A DNA stretch of 59,297 nt, from the NCBI GenBank assembly GCA_002683135.1, contig NYSS01000060.1:1-59297 (forward strand). The letters run 5' to 3'. Shown piece by piece: positions 43,132 through 51,702 of this stretch. This DNA is from Planctomycetota bacterium. GTDB taxonomy: Bacteria > Planctomycetota > GCA-002687715. The position numbers and the translations under genes are program-made. Positions within the stretch are counted from its first letter, which is position 1; every line of letters starts with the position of its first letter. The notes under the pieces were generated by a model. That model was not told where the DNA came from, made no database searches, and saw only the letters and a list, made by a program, of their open reading frames with translations.

Positions 43132-44448
43132 TTGGAAGACGACCCTGGACCTACCGTCGTATGGCTACTGGCCAGCGGCGACGCGGTCGAAACGATCGTT
43201 CTCATCACGTCGCTGATCCTCGTGATCGTGACGGTTGCAGCGGGTACCGCGATCCGCACGTTCCGATGGCCTCGTCTTGAGAAGCTGGTCGGTGGCGGTC
43301 CTCGCATCGAGCGCATCGAATCCTTACTGAAGAACGAACGGGCCATTCTGGATGGCCTGCTCGTGCTGCGTCTGGTGACGTCGATCACCCTGCTGCTCGC
43401 GCTCCTTGGGTGGTTTGGGGGGTCGACCGACATCACCGGGGGCAGGTTCCTGGGCAACCTCGGGTTGTCGCTGCTCGTCTTCCTCGGTGGCGTATATGGC
43501 CTCGTGCGTGGCCTCGTGCGACACGCCCCAGAGCGGGCGTTGCTTCTGTTGCTGACGCCGTCCCGCGCCCTGGCCGCGGCCATGTCCCCCCTGGTGTGGA
43601 TCATGGACGGCATCGGTAAGGTGGCCGCCCGTGCGTTCGGTCTCCAGGTCAACGAAGACGAACAAGAGGAGGCGGTCGAGGATATCCTCGACGCCGTCTC
43701 CGAGGGTGAGCGAGATGGCGCGATCGACGACGAAGAGCGCGAGATGATCGAGAACATCATCGAGGTCCGCGATCAGGCGGTCTCTCAGGTCATGACTCCC
43801 CGCACGTCGGTCTTCGGTTTGGCGACGGACACCAGCCTGGAGGATGCGGTCAGAGCTGTCGTCGAGCACGGGCACTCACGCATCCCCGTCTACGAAGACA
43901 CGATCGACAACATCCGCGGCATCCTCTACGCAAAGGACCTGCTGCGCCACTGGACGAACGGCAACGGCGCCGCCAGCACGACCGCCGACGAGATCATGCG
44001 CGCGGCCTTGTTCATTCCGGAGACCAAGAACACATCCGATCTCCTCGAAGAGCTCCGTCGCGGCAAGGTCCACATGGCGATCGTGGTCGACGAATACGGC
44101 GGCACCGCCGGGATCATCACGATCGAGGACATCATCGAGGAGATCATTGGCGAGATCGAGGACGAGTACGACACCGGCGAGGACGCGGCCCGGCCGTCGC
44201 TAAAGATCATCGCCGAACGGGAGTCTGCGGAGGTGGATGCCCTCTTCCACATTGACGAGTTGAACGACGCGTTGCACCTCGAGCTCCCCGAGGGTGACAG
44301 CTACGACACCGTCGGGGGATTCCTGTTTCATCGCATGGGGCGCATCCCGGAGGCGGGCGAGAGCTGCGAGTTCGAGAACGTACGCTTCGAGATCCTCGAG
44401 GCCGATGAGCGGCGCATCCACTCGGTCAAGGTCACCGTCGGCGACTAA
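43132..44448 (+). CDS. CNNM/CorC (HlyC/CorC family) membrane protein with CBS domains
   Basis: 438 residues. An N-terminal membrane part (spans near 16-38, 80-100, 110-130 and 140-160), a tandem CBS domain module (about 230-345; the landmark VMTPRTSVFGLATDTSLEDA near 221 and HGHSRIPVYEDTIDNIRGIL near 248), and a CorC_HlyC C-terminal domain (about 360-438; DTVGGFLFHRMGRIPEAGE). KVHMAIVVDEYGGTAGIITI near 305 is the family signature. Such proteins are linked to magnesium or cobalt efflux and to membrane stress. The TTG start fits the membrane topology but has only a distant CGGAG. It ends one base into the recO start codon. Confidence 0.88.
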   Translation: MEDDPGPTVVWLLASGDAVETIVLITSLILVIVTVAAGTAIRTFRWPRLEKLVGGGPRIERIESLLKNERAILDGLLVLRLVTSITLLLALLGWFGGSTDITGGRFLGNLGLSLLVFLGGVYGLVRGLVRHAPERALLLLLTPSRALAAAMSPLVWIMDGIGKVAARAFGLQVNEDEQEEAVEDILDAVSEGERDGAIDDEEREMIENIIEVRDQAVSQVMTPRTSVFGLATDTSLEDAVRAVVEHGHSRIPVYEDTIDNIRGILYAKDLLRHWTNGNGAASTTADEIMRAALFIPETKNTSDLLEELRRGKVHMAIVVDEYGGTAGIITIEDIIEEIIGEIEDEYDTGEDAARPSLKIIAERESAEVDALFHIDELNDALHLELPEGDSYDTVGGFLFHRMGRIPEAGESCEFENVRFEILEADERRIHSVKVTVGD

Positions 44449-45197
44449 TGCCCGATCTCGCCCTGGTGCTCCGCCGATTCGACTACGGGGAGACCAGTCA
44501 GACTGCGCGCCTGTTCAGTCGGGAGCACGGGCGGGTTGGGGTGCTGGCGAAGGGCGTCAAGCGACCCAATGCATCGTTGCGCGGCCCTCTCGATCTGTTC
44601 GCCTTCGCTGAGATCGACCTGATCCTGCGGCCGCGGAGCGATTTGCACCTGTTGACCCATTATCGAGTGGTGTCGGGGTTCGCGGGGCTGCGCAAGAACC
44701 TTGAACGGTTGCACGGAGCTTTCTACGTGACGGAGATCCTGCGCGAGGGGACGCGGGACCGTGATCCTTCTCCGGAGTTGTTCGAGGCGACCGTTGCGAC
44801 CCTGGCGGCGCTCGAGACGGCGTCGCGCGTCGGGGCCTCGCTAGCCGTCGCCTGGTTTGAGCTTGCATACCTGGAGATCGCTGGTTTTGCGCCTCGCTGG
44901 GGAGCTTGCTCTGTCTGCGGACGGGCCGCTCCTGTTCGCGGACCGGTCAGGTTCGCTCCGTGGCTCGGTGGCGTGGTCTGTCGTAACTGTCTCGCAGAAC
45001 GTCCCGTCCGCATTGTCACCCTCGGGGCTGGCCTGCGGGCCGTGCTGGCCTCGCTTCACGGGGCGTCCGGTCCCGCCGAGGCGGCGACGATCGAGGTCTC
45101 GACGCTTGACCGCGCGGTCCTCCGCGACCTCCTCCCTGGCCTTCTCCAGGGGGTGATGGAGAAGGAGCTCAAGGCCGCCACGTTCATCTCGCCCTGA
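44448..45197 (+). CDS. recO: DNA repair protein RecO
   Basis: 249 residues. N-terminal OB fold: LVLRRFDYGETSQTARLFSR, then HGRVGVLAKGVKRPNASLRG. The helical C-terminal domain has a four-Cys zinc site (CSVCG near residue 156 and CRNC near 181). RecO loads RecA with RecF/RecR during gap repair. The ATG overlaps the preceding TAA by one base, so it is coupled to the CorC-like gene, an arrangement seen in other bacteria. Confidence 0.92.
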   Translation: MPDLALVLRRFDYGETSQTARLFSREHGRVGVLAKGVKRPNASLRGPLDLFAFAEIDLILRPRSDLHLLTHYRVVSGFAGLRKNLERLHGAFYVTEILREGTRDRDPSPELFEATVATLAALETASRVGASLAVAWFELAYLEIAGFAPRWGACSVCGRAAPVRGPVRFAPWLGGVVCRNCLAERPVRIVTLGAGLRAVLASLHGASGPAEAATIEVSTLDRAVLRDLLPGLLQGVMEKELKAATFISP

Positions 45198-45236
45198 GGG
45201 CCGCCCGAAAGACATCGGTTGGCGGCTGATAGCTCG

Positions 45237-45260
45237 GCCGAGATGCCCTAACATCTCGGC
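45237..45260 (+). repeat. Perfect hairpin directly before the bamD-like RBS
   Basis: GCCGAGATG / CATCTCGGC, 9 bp with a 6-base loop (CCCTAA). The GGGGAGG ribosome binding site begins the very next base. There is no T-run, so it may be a terminator relic of recO, or an RNA structure affecting translation of the downstream gene. Confidence 0.5.
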
Positions 45261-45275
45261 GGGGAGGTGCCCGAT

Positions 45276-46337
45276 ATGCAACGCCTCGTTCCGTTCGCGC
45301 TCGTTATCGTGTTGGCCGGCTGCACCGGCCTCGGCCGCGAGATCAACCAAGCCATGCCGGAGTTTCTGCGCTCTGACCCAGGCGAGGAGGAGATGATGAT
45401 CTTCCGCCAGGTGCGCCAGGCGCGCGACTGGAGCCAAGAAGATCTCGCAGAGCAGGAACGCCAGGTCGCCGAGATCACTCGCCTGCGGAGCGAGGGCGAA
45501 TGGGATGACGCCGTCGATCGTATCGAGGATTACCTCGAGCAGTTCCCCGTCTCGACCCATGACGAGAACGTGCGCTTCTGGAGAGGGGACTGCAGCTTCA
45601 GGGACGACCAGTGGGAGCGAGCTTACGAGGCGTGGCGCGAGTTCACCCTGCTGCACCCCATCTCCGACTACAGCGTCGGATTGACCGAGACCTTGTACAC
45701 GATGGGGAAGGACTTCCTTGAGGGGAACCGTTCCTCGTTCTTCGGCATCTTCTCTCGTGAGGGGGTCGGAGTGCGGGTCCTCAATAACCTCATTGAGAGC
45801 TTCCCCTCTTCCCCGCGGGCTGCCGATGGGCAGTGGCTCCTCGCCCAGTACTACCTCGAAGAGGAGTCGTGGGCGGAGGCCGAGTCCGCCTTCCAATTCG
45901 TGGTCGATCAGTACGCCACGAGCGAGTGGCACCAGCCGGCGCTCTACTACGTCGCGTATTGCCGGTACCGCCAGGTGAAGGGCGTGCCCTACGACCCGCG
46001 GAAGATGCGTGAGGCCAAGGAGGGCTTCGAGGTCTACCTGGCGAAGGCGAGCGAGGGCTCGTGGCGTAAGGAGGCGCATGACATAGCCCTTGAGATCGAG
46101 GGGCTGCGGGCTGCGCACGTGCTCTCCATCGCCGAGTGGTACATCGACCAGGGCAAGCCGTACAGCGCGCGTTACTACCTCATGGCGGTGATGACGCGCT
46201 TTCCTCAGAGTGACGCGGCATCGCGCGCGAAGTCCCTGCTTCCCGGGACCCCCGCACCGGAGGCTGAGGTCCGTCCTTCTGGCGAGGGTGGGCAGCCGGG
46301 TGCTGAGAAGCCAATCGGTAGTGGGAAGGCCGGATGA
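45276..46337 (+). CDS. BamD-like TPR outer-membrane lipoprotein
   Basis: 353 residues. Lipoprotein signal MQRLVPFALVIVLAGCTG with Cys16. The rest is TPR-like helical pairs: DDAVDRIEDYLEQFPVS near residue 75, NLIESFPSSPRAADGQWLLA near 172, and YLMAVMTRFPQSDAASRAKS near 308, the tetratricopeptide spacing of BamD/YbgF proteins. BamD is about 245 residues, so this one has extra sequence. GGGGAGG at 45261-45267 supports ATG 45276 over the GTG at 45267. It overlaps the lptE-like gene by 4 bases, which links outer-membrane protein and LPS assembly. Confidence 0.75.
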   Translation: MQRLVPFALVIVLAGCTGLGREINQAMPEFLRSDPGEEEMMIFRQVRQARDWSQEDLAEQERQVAEITRLRSEGEWDDAVDRIEDYLEQFPVSTHDENVRFWRGDCSFRDDQWERAYEAWREFTLLHPISDYSVGLTETLYTMGKDFLEGNRSSFFGIFSREGVGVRVLNNLIESFPSSPRAADGQWLLAQYYLEEESWAEAESAFQFVVDQYATSEWHQPALYYVAYCRYRQVKGVPYDPRKMREAKEGFEVYLAKASEGSWRKEAHDIALEIEGLRAAHVLSIAEWYIDQGKPYSARYYLMAVMTRFPQSDAASRAKSLLPGTPAPEAEVRPSGEGGQPGAEKPIGSGKAG

Positions 46338-46831
46338 GGCTCGGCGTCCTGCTGACGGCTTCGCTCCTCCTCACCGGTTGCGGTTACCAAGCAGGGTCCA
46401 TGATGCCTCCTGGGGTGGAGAGCATCGCCGTCGGCATCGTCGAGAACAATACGTACTTCCGCCAGGCTGAGGTGACGTATACGCGCGAGGTGACGCGCGA
46501 GCTCATCCGCCGGGCCCACGTCGATGTACGGGATCGCGGGCAGGCGGATGCCATTCTCACCGGCCGGATCATCACGATCCCCCGCGTGACGCTGGTCGAG
46601 GACAGGTTCGACCGGTTGTTGGAGGGGGGGATCGTGGTGCGGGTCGAGGCCACGCTCTCCGATGCCAGGACGGGCGAGCCGATCATCGAGCCGTTCGTCG
46701 TCAGCCGCCGCGCCGAGTTTATCGTGCCCCGCCCGGAGAACCTGCAATCCGCCATCGATGAAGCCGTCAGGGATGCCGCGCGCGATGTCGTGCACCGTAT
46801 CCAGGCTCGTTCGTTCGTGCGGGAGCGTTAG
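46334..46831 (+). CDS. lptE: LptE-like LPS-assembly lipoprotein
   Basis: 165 residues. Signal MRLGVLLTASLLLTGCGY with lipobox Cys16 and the CGY that is typical of LptE. Then the LptE pattern: IAVGIVENNTYFRQAEVTYT, RELIRRAHVDVRDRGQADAI and LTGRIITIPRV, a small alpha/beta sandwich. It would plug the LptD pore that delivers LPS to the cell surface. This family is short and divergent, so the name rests on pattern, length and context. It overlaps the BamD-like gene and lies 9 bases before folP. Confidence 0.75.
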   Translation: MRLGVLLTASLLLTGCGYQAGSMMPPGVESIAVGIVENNTYFRQAEVTYTREVTRELIRRAHVDVRDRGQADAILTGRIITIPRVTLVEDRFDRLLEGGIVVRVEATLSDARTGEPIIEPFVVSRRAEFIVPRPENLQSAIDEAVRDAARDVVHRIQARSFVRER

Positions 46832-46834
46832 ACT
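46829..46834 (+). promoter_or_regulatory. -10-like hexamer 6 bases before folP
   Basis: TAGACT ends exactly 6 bases before the folP ATG at 46841, overlapping the lptE stop. The only SD-like sequence (GGGAG) is 15 bases away. The same hexamer with the same spacing lies before the alanine racemase gene. Confidence 0.4.
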
Positions 46835-46840
46835 GTCGGT

Positions 46841-47695
46841 ATGACGCGGTACCCGATGCCTCTTGGCCGTGGCCAATTCCTGGCTCCCGGAGAGGTGTGC
46901 GCCGTGATGGGCGTGCTGAACGTCACGCCAGACTCTTTCAGCGATGGCGGCCGACTCGGCGATGTGGATGCCGTCGTGGCCCGCGCGCGACAGATGCGCG
47001 CCGCGGGTGCGGTCATCCTCGACGTGGGCGGCGAGAGCACGCGGCCTGGCGCTGAACCGGTCGGGGTCGACGAGGAGCTGCGTCGTGTCATCCCCGCGGT
47101 CACGGCTCTCGTCGAGCGGGTCGGGCTGCCTGTCTCCGTCGATACTCGCAAGCGCGCCGTGTTCGATGAAGCGTGGGAGGTCGGCGCCTCGATGCTCAAC
47201 GACGTGTCGGGGTTGACCCACGATCCGGAGCTGGCCCCGTTCGTCGCCGGCACCGACGCCGCGGTCGTGCTCATGCATATGCGTGGCGATCCGCGAACCA
47301 TGGACGCCCGGGCTGGGTACGACGATTGCGTTGCGGGTGTTCGAGACGAACTGAGGGAGCGCGTGGACGCTGCCGTGGCGGCCGGTATTGCGCGGGAGCG
47401 CATCGCTGTGGATCCCGGCCTCGGGTTCGCGAAGACCCACGGCCAGTCTCTGGATCTCGTCCGTCGTGTCTCGGAGCTGCATGACCTGGGGCTGCCGCTG
47501 GTCGCGGGCCCGTCACGGAAGCGGTTTGTCGGGGAGATCACAGGCCGCTCGGCGCCGCGAGAGCGAGACGCCGGTACGGCCGCGCTCGTCGGGCACCTCG
47601 CGCGGGCCGGTGTTGAGATGGTGCGCGTTCATGCGGTCGCGCCGGCGGTCGATGTCGTGCGTGTGGAGCGGGCCCTGCTCATTGGACTCCCATGA
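46841..47695 (+). CDS. folP: Dihydropteroate synthase
   Basis: 284 residues; joins p-aminobenzoate to dihydropterin pyrophosphate in folate synthesis. VMGVLNVTPDSFSDGG (about residue 23) is the family signature. VILDVGGESTRPGAEPV near 59, then PVSVDTRKRAVFDEA, SMLNDVSG, VVLMHMRGDPRTM, VDPGLGFAKT and AGPSRKRFVGEI are all present in order, so all substrate loops are intact. It is followed by cdaA with a 4-base overlap, a pairing known from other bacteria. Confidence 0.95.
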   Translation: MTRYPMPLGRGQFLAPGEVCAVMGVLNVTPDSFSDGGRLGDVDAVVARARQMRAAGAVILDVGGESTRPGAEPVGVDEELRRVIPAVTALVERVGLPVSVDTRKRAVFDEAWEVGASMLNDVSGLTHDPELAPFVAGTDAAVVLMHMRGDPRTMDARAGYDDCVAGVRDELRERVDAAVAAGIARERIAVDPGLGFAKTHGQSLDLVRRVSELHDLGLPLVAGPSRKRFVGEITGRSAPRERDAGTAALVGHLARAGVEMVRVHAVAPAVDVVRVERALLIGLP

Positions 47696-48522
47696 TGGCC
47701 CTGATGGAATCTTCATTCCTCGAGGGCGTGAAGTGGGCGTTCGAGGTCGTCGTCTTTGCGCTCGTGACCTACGCGTTTATTCGCTTCCTCCAGGAGACCC
47801 AGGGCAGCGCTGTTCTCAAGGGATTCGTCGTCTTCGCGGTCGTTCTGCTGGTCGGGCTGTTCGTCATGGCGCGCTTTCTCGGCCTCGATCACCTGTCTTT
47901 CGTGGCCGAGAAGGGCCTGAGCATCCTGCTCATCGGTCTGGTGGTGATCTTCCAGCCAGAGCTGCGGCAGGCCTTCGTCAAGCTGGGCGATACGAGGCTC
48001 CTGCAGGTGCTCCAGCGCCAAACCGGTGGGCGGCGCGACGTGGCTCAGGAGATCGTGCAGGCATGCCAGCGCTGCGCGCGGAGGGGCTATGGCACGCTGA
48101 TCGTGGTCGAGCGCCGTATCGGTATCGCGGGCTTCACGGAGGGGGGCGTTGAGATGGAGGCGCTCCTGTCGGCGCCGCTCCTGGTGTCGCTGTTCTTCAA
48201 GGACACGCCCCTGCATGACGGGGCGGTGATCGTCCGTGGGCGTCGCATCGTCGCGGCGGGTTGTGTCCTCCCCTTATCCGAGAACCCGGGTCTCCCGAAG
48301 GCCCTCGGTACCCGTCACCGCGCCGCCGTCGGCGCGACGGAGGAAAACGACGCGATCGCCGTCGTAGTTTCGGAGGAGACGCAGCGCATCTCTGTCGCGA
48401 TCCGTGGGGAGCTTGAGCACGACATCAGCGCGGAGCGTCTCCACCAACTCCTCCTGTCCGATGACCAGGGTTCGGACGAGGTCGCAGCGGACGAGGTCGC
48501 AGCGGACGAGGTCGGCGCATGA
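47692..48522 (+). CDS. cdaA: Diadenylate cyclase (c-di-AMP synthase) CdaA
   Basis: 276 residues. Three N-terminal spans (about 15-35, 40-60, 65-85) then the DisA_N (DAC) domain with LRQAFVKLG, KDTPLHDGAVIVRG (DGA motif near residue 178) and ALGTRHRAAVGATEENDAI (RHR motif near 206). Makes c-di-AMP from two ATP at the membrane. The order cdaA-cdaR-glmM downstream is the classic c-di-AMP operon, in which GlmM and CdaR control the cyclase. The C-terminus carries a short tandem repeat (SDEVAADEVAADEVGA). It starts inside the folP stop codon. Confidence 0.94.
   Translation: MMALMESSFLEGVKWAFEVVVFALVTYAFIRFLQETQGSAVLKGFVVFAVVLLVGLFVMARFLGLDHLSFVAEKGLSILLIGLVVIFQPELRQAFVKLGDTRLLQVLQRQTGGRRDVAQEIVQACQRCARRGYGTLIVVERRIGIAGFTEGGVEMEALLSAPLLVSLFFKDTPLHDGAVIVRGRRIVAAGCVLPLSENPGLPKALGTRHRAAVGATEENDAIAVVVSEETQRISVAIRGELEHDISAERLHQLLLSDDQGSDEVAADEVAADEVGA
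48475..48514 (+). repeat. 15-bp tandem repeat at the 3' end of cdaA
   Basis: GACGAGGTCGCAGCG occurs twice in full (48475-48489, 48490-48504) and a third time in part, encoding DEVAA repeats. In frame, so copy-number change would alter only the tail length. Confidence 0.75.
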
Positions 48523-49688
48523 CAGTGACTCCTAATACGCCCGTCCCACGCGGGCCAGGTCGCGCGTGGTTGGGCGGCGTCTTGACTCACCACCCTGTGG
48601 CAAAGATCTTCTCCCTCTCTTTCGCGTTGTTGCTCGTCTTCCTGATCGATCGCGAGTTGATGGAGGATCTCTACGACGATCCGGTGGCCGTGGTGGCGAA
48701 TGCCTCGGCCGGCGAGCGCAACCGGATCTGGGTCGACGCGGATCTGCCTTACGTGGTGTTGATCGAACCAGGGACGCCTCTGGCGACCTCCCTGGTGATC
48801 CGTGGCCGCGCCAAGGAGGCTGTGGAGTTGTCCCGGCGGTGGCCGATTCGAGCCAAGTTCCCCAAGGAGCGCCTCGATACGGTGTTCCGTGCGCCACGCG
48901 AGAACGAGGTGCACACGATCGCCCTCGAGTCGGGGGACCTGGACATTCGCGGCTTTGACGCGTCGCGCATTGCTCTGGACCCGCTCAGGGTGCCGGTCGC
49001 GCGACAGACGACCAAGAAGGTGCTCTTGACGACGAGGACGGGCGGTCCGGACACGGTCACGTTCTCGCCGTCTGCGGTCACAGTCGTCGGCCCCGTGCCG
49101 TTCCTCCTGGGCGGCAAGAGGGACGACGTGAGCATCCCCCCGCTGACCCGGATCGAACTGGACGTCACGGAGGAGATGACCACCGAACAGCTGCGGGACG
49201 CCATCGATCGTTGGCTGAAGGGGCGGCCCGGAGGCGCGTTCCTCGGGCTCGCTTCAGGTGAGGCGCCCGCGGTGACGATCGACCGGGGCCAGGTGCAGTA
49301 CGCCGAGGTCGACCTGAAGGTGACGGTCGTCTGGATCAGCGACGGTCGCTTCGAGTACGCCCTGAGCCCTCAGAATCCGAGCTTGAGGACGTCGACGCGT
49401 CAGTTCCTCCTCCCTGCGGCGCTGCTCCCCAATCTGCCGCGATCTCAGCTCGAGGGCCAGCTCCAGGTCTACGCGAACGTCACGCGACGTCCGACGGCGA
49501 AGGCGATCGAAGATCAGAAGGCGGGGGCCCCGGTGGATAAGCCTGACGAGTGGTGGGTCGCCGACAACGCCCAACTCGAATTTGGGCCCGAGGCGAAGAA
49601 GTTGTTGGACAAGCACAAGCTCAGGCTCAAGCCGGATCAGCCGCTGGTGGAGTTTCATGCTCGCGTGCGTCCGTCGGCAAAGAAGTAG
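48519..49688 (+). CDS. cdaR: YbbR-like protein (CdaR homologue)
   Basis: 389 residues. One N-terminal span (about 29-46; IFSLSFALLLVFLIDREL), then a periplasmic series of YbbR-type beta domains, with VRVPVARQTTKKVLL-like repeats and VTVVGPVPFLL near residue 190. In Firmicutes, CdaR is the membrane regulator that binds CdaA. The identification rests on position between cdaA and glmM, topology and weak YbbR patterns, since sequence conservation in this family is low. It overlaps cdaA by 4 bases and precedes glmM by 12 bases. Confidence 0.75.
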   Translation: MTVTPNTPVPRGPGRAWLGGVLTHHPVAKIFSLSFALLLVFLIDRELMEDLYDDPVAVVANASAGERNRIWVDADLPYVVLIEPGTPLATSLVIRGRAKEAVELSRRWPIRAKFPKERLDTVFRAPRENEVHTIALESGDLDIRGFDASRIALDPLRVPVARQTTKKVLLTTRTGGPDTVTFSPSAVTVVGPVPFLLGGKRDDVSIPPLTRIELDVTEEMTTEQLRDAIDRWLKGRPGGAFLGLASGEAPAVTIDRGQVQYAEVDLKVTVVWISDGRFEYALSPQNPSLRTSTRQFLLPAALLPNLPRSQLEGQLQVYANVTRRPTAKAIEDQKAGAPVDKPDEWWVADNAQLEFGPEAKKLLDKHKLRLKPDQPLVEFHARVRPSAKK

Positions 49689-49700
49689 AGGGCCGCTGAG

Positions 49701-51053
49701 TTGAGCCGCCAGTACTTTGGCACGGATGGGATTCGTGATGTTGCCGGCCAGGGCCTCCTGTCGCTGGAGTTGGTGACGTCGTACGGCCACGCGATCGGTT
49801 CATGGCTCAGCGGTCAAACGGCGGGGGCGAAAGTCCTCGTGGGCCGCGACACCCGGGCATCCGGCCCCGCGCTGCTCGACCAGTTAGGGGCCGGTGTGAT
49901 CGCTGCCGGCCACGAGCTCGTCGACGGTGGAGTCCTTCCCACGCCGGCGGTGCAGACGCTCTGCAGGGAGGAGCGGTTTGACCTCGCGATCGTGATCTCT
50001 GCGTCTCATAACCCCGCGGCGGACAATGGCCTGAAGTTCTTCGGCGCCGACGGGCGGAAGCTCGCGGACGAGGCGGAGGAGTCTATCGAGCGGGAGATCG
50101 CGGAGGTCCTGACCAAGGGGCCCCCTTCGCCGGGCGCATCAGGTGGGTCGCGGCGGTCCGATCCCGAGGCGGGGGGCCGCTACCTGGAGTTCATCGACCG
50201 CTGCTTCCCCGGATTGAGCCTCGCTGGCGTGACCCTCGCCGTCGACTGTGCTCACGGCGCGGGGGCCGATCTCGTGCCGACGGCGCTCGAGCGTTTCGGC
50301 GCCACGCAGCATGTTCGTGGTGCCGCGCCGGACGGGCTCAATATCAACGAAGGGGCCGGGGTGTTCCATGTGGCGGAGCTCGGTGCGATCGTCAAAGAAC
50401 ACGGCGCATCCCTCGGGATGGCGCTCGACGGGGATGCTGACCGGGTGCTCCTGGTTGATGAGAATGGGGACGTCCGAGACGGCGACTACATGCTGGGTGT
50501 CCTTGCTGTGGACATGAAAGAGCGTGGAGAGCTCCCGGGGGATCGACTCGTGACCACGGTCATGGCCAACCTCGGCTTGAAGGTCCACCTGGCGCGTCAT
50601 GAGATCGCGTGCGAGACGGTGGCGGTGGGCGATCGCTTCGTCGCGTCTGCAATGGCGGATTGCGGCGCGACCCTCGGTGGAGAGCAATCCGGGCACGTCA
50701 TCTTTCGGGATGGCGCGCGTTGGTTCGGGGACGGGTTGTATACGGCGCTCCGCATCCTGGAGGTGATTCAGCGCACGGGGCTCCCGCTCTCGGAGCTCGT
50801 CGCCGGGATCGAGAAGTTCCCGCAGGTGCTCGTGAACGTCCCTGTTCGCGAGAGGAGACCGGTCGACGATATCCCGGGTCTGACTGAAGCGGTGCAGCTG
50901 GCAGAGGTGGACCTGGGCTCCGAGGGCCGCGTGCTGCTGCGTTACTCGGGCACCGAGCTCTTACTGCGCGTCATGGTTGAAGGACGTGATCTCGAGCGGG
51001 TTCGTGGTCACGTAGACGCGATGGTGGACGTGGCGAAGCGCGAGCTCGGATGA
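49701..51053 (+). CDS. glmM: Phosphoglucosamine mutase
   Basis: 450 residues; converts glucosamine-6-phosphate to glucosamine-1-phosphate for peptidoglycan and LPS. It opens RQYFGTDGIRDVAGQG. IVISASHNPAADNGLKFFG near residue 96 has the phospho-Ser; GMALDGDADRVLLVD near 243 has the metal-binding Asp loop; GGEQSGHVIF near 328 and RYSGTELLLRVMVEG near 418 are the substrate and phosphate loops. GlmM also binds and inhibits CdaA in Gram-positive bacteria. TTG start, 12 bases after cdaR, because the family begins exactly here. Overlaps tsaB by 4 bases. Confidence 0.94.
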   Translation: MSRQYFGTDGIRDVAGQGLLSLELVTSYGHAIGSWLSGQTAGAKVLVGRDTRASGPALLDQLGAGVIAAGHELVDGGVLPTPAVQTLCREERFDLAIVISASHNPAADNGLKFFGADGRKLADEAEESIEREIAEVLTKGPPSPGASGGSRRSDPEAGGRYLEFIDRCFPGLSLAGVTLAVDCAHGAGADLVPTALERFGATQHVRGAAPDGLNINEGAGVFHVAELGAIVKEHGASLGMALDGDADRVLLVDENGDVRDGDYMLGVLAVDMKERGELPGDRLVTTVMANLGLKVHLARHEIACETVAVGDRFVASAMADCGATLGGEQSGHVIFRDGARWFGDGLYTALRILEVIQRTGLPLSELVAGIEKFPQVLVNVPVRERRPVDDIPGLTEAVQLAEVDLGSEGRVLLRYSGTELLLRVMVEGRDLERVRGHVDAMVDVAKRELG

Positions 51054-51661
51054 TCGTCCTGGCGTTGGACACTTCCGGAGATGTGGGCTCGATCGTCGTT
51101 CGCCGGGAGGGGGTCGTCCACGAGGAGTTGCTCCCGGAACGGCGGCGGCACGGTACCGCGCTCGGTCCAGCCAGCGGGCGGGTGCTCGCGGCCGCGGGCG
51201 CTCGGGCTGCGGATGTGCAGGCCGTCGCCGTCGGCATCGGACCGGGCTCGTACACGGGGGTCCGTGTGGGCGTGACCTTCGCCAAGATGCTCGCGTTTAC
51301 CCTCGGCGTTCCGCTGGTCGGTCTCTCTGGCTTGATGGCGTTGGCTTACGACGCCCGTGAGCGGGGGCGCCGCGTGGCGGTGATCGCACCCGGGCATCGC
51401 ACCCGGGTCTATGGGGCCGTCTATCGAACCGATTGCGCGCTTCCGGAGGTCGAGCGGCCCATAGACCTCTGGGACGTAGACGCGCTCGTGTCGGGGCTCC
51501 GCGACGTCGCGGTGGTCGGCAGCGCTGACGGGGCTCCGCGGGTCGACGCGGCCACGCTGGCGTGCCTCGCGGAGGCTTGGCTGGAGGACGGACGTCCAGC
51601 TTGCGACCCGCGCGCGCTCGAGCCGCTGTACCTGCAGCCCTCCGCTCCCGAGCGAAAGTAG
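51050..51661 (+). CDS. tsaB: tRNA threonylcarbamoyladenosine biosynthesis protein TsaB
   Basis: 203 residues. VLALDTSGDVGSIVV is the ASKHA-fold opening; AVAVGIGPGSYTGVRVGVTF near residue 63 and GVPLVGLSGLMALAY near 84 are the TsaB signatures. It partners TsaD and TsaE in making the t6A base of ANN-decoding tRNAs. It is somewhat shorter than E. coli TsaB (231). The glmM stop overlaps its ATG, so it ends the housekeeping operon, and it converges with the ClpX-like gene. Confidence 0.9.
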   Translation: MIVLALDTSGDVGSIVVRREGVVHEELLPERRRHGTALGPASGRVLAAAGARAADVQAVAVGIGPGSYTGVRVGVTFAKMLAFTLGVPLVGLSGLMALAYDARERGRRVAVIAPGHRTRVYGAVYRTDCALPEVERPIDLWDVDALVSGLRDVAVVGSADGAPRVDAATLACLAEAWLEDGRPACDPRALEPLYLQPSAPERK

Positions 51662-51702
51662 GGGAGATCGTCCTCCAGCGGGGCGGTCGTTGAGCCCTCC
51701 GA

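Noticed and set aside
46205..47482. 425-codon minus-strand frame across lptE and folP
   Set aside because: Covers two well-supported plus-strand genes and has shadow-type composition.
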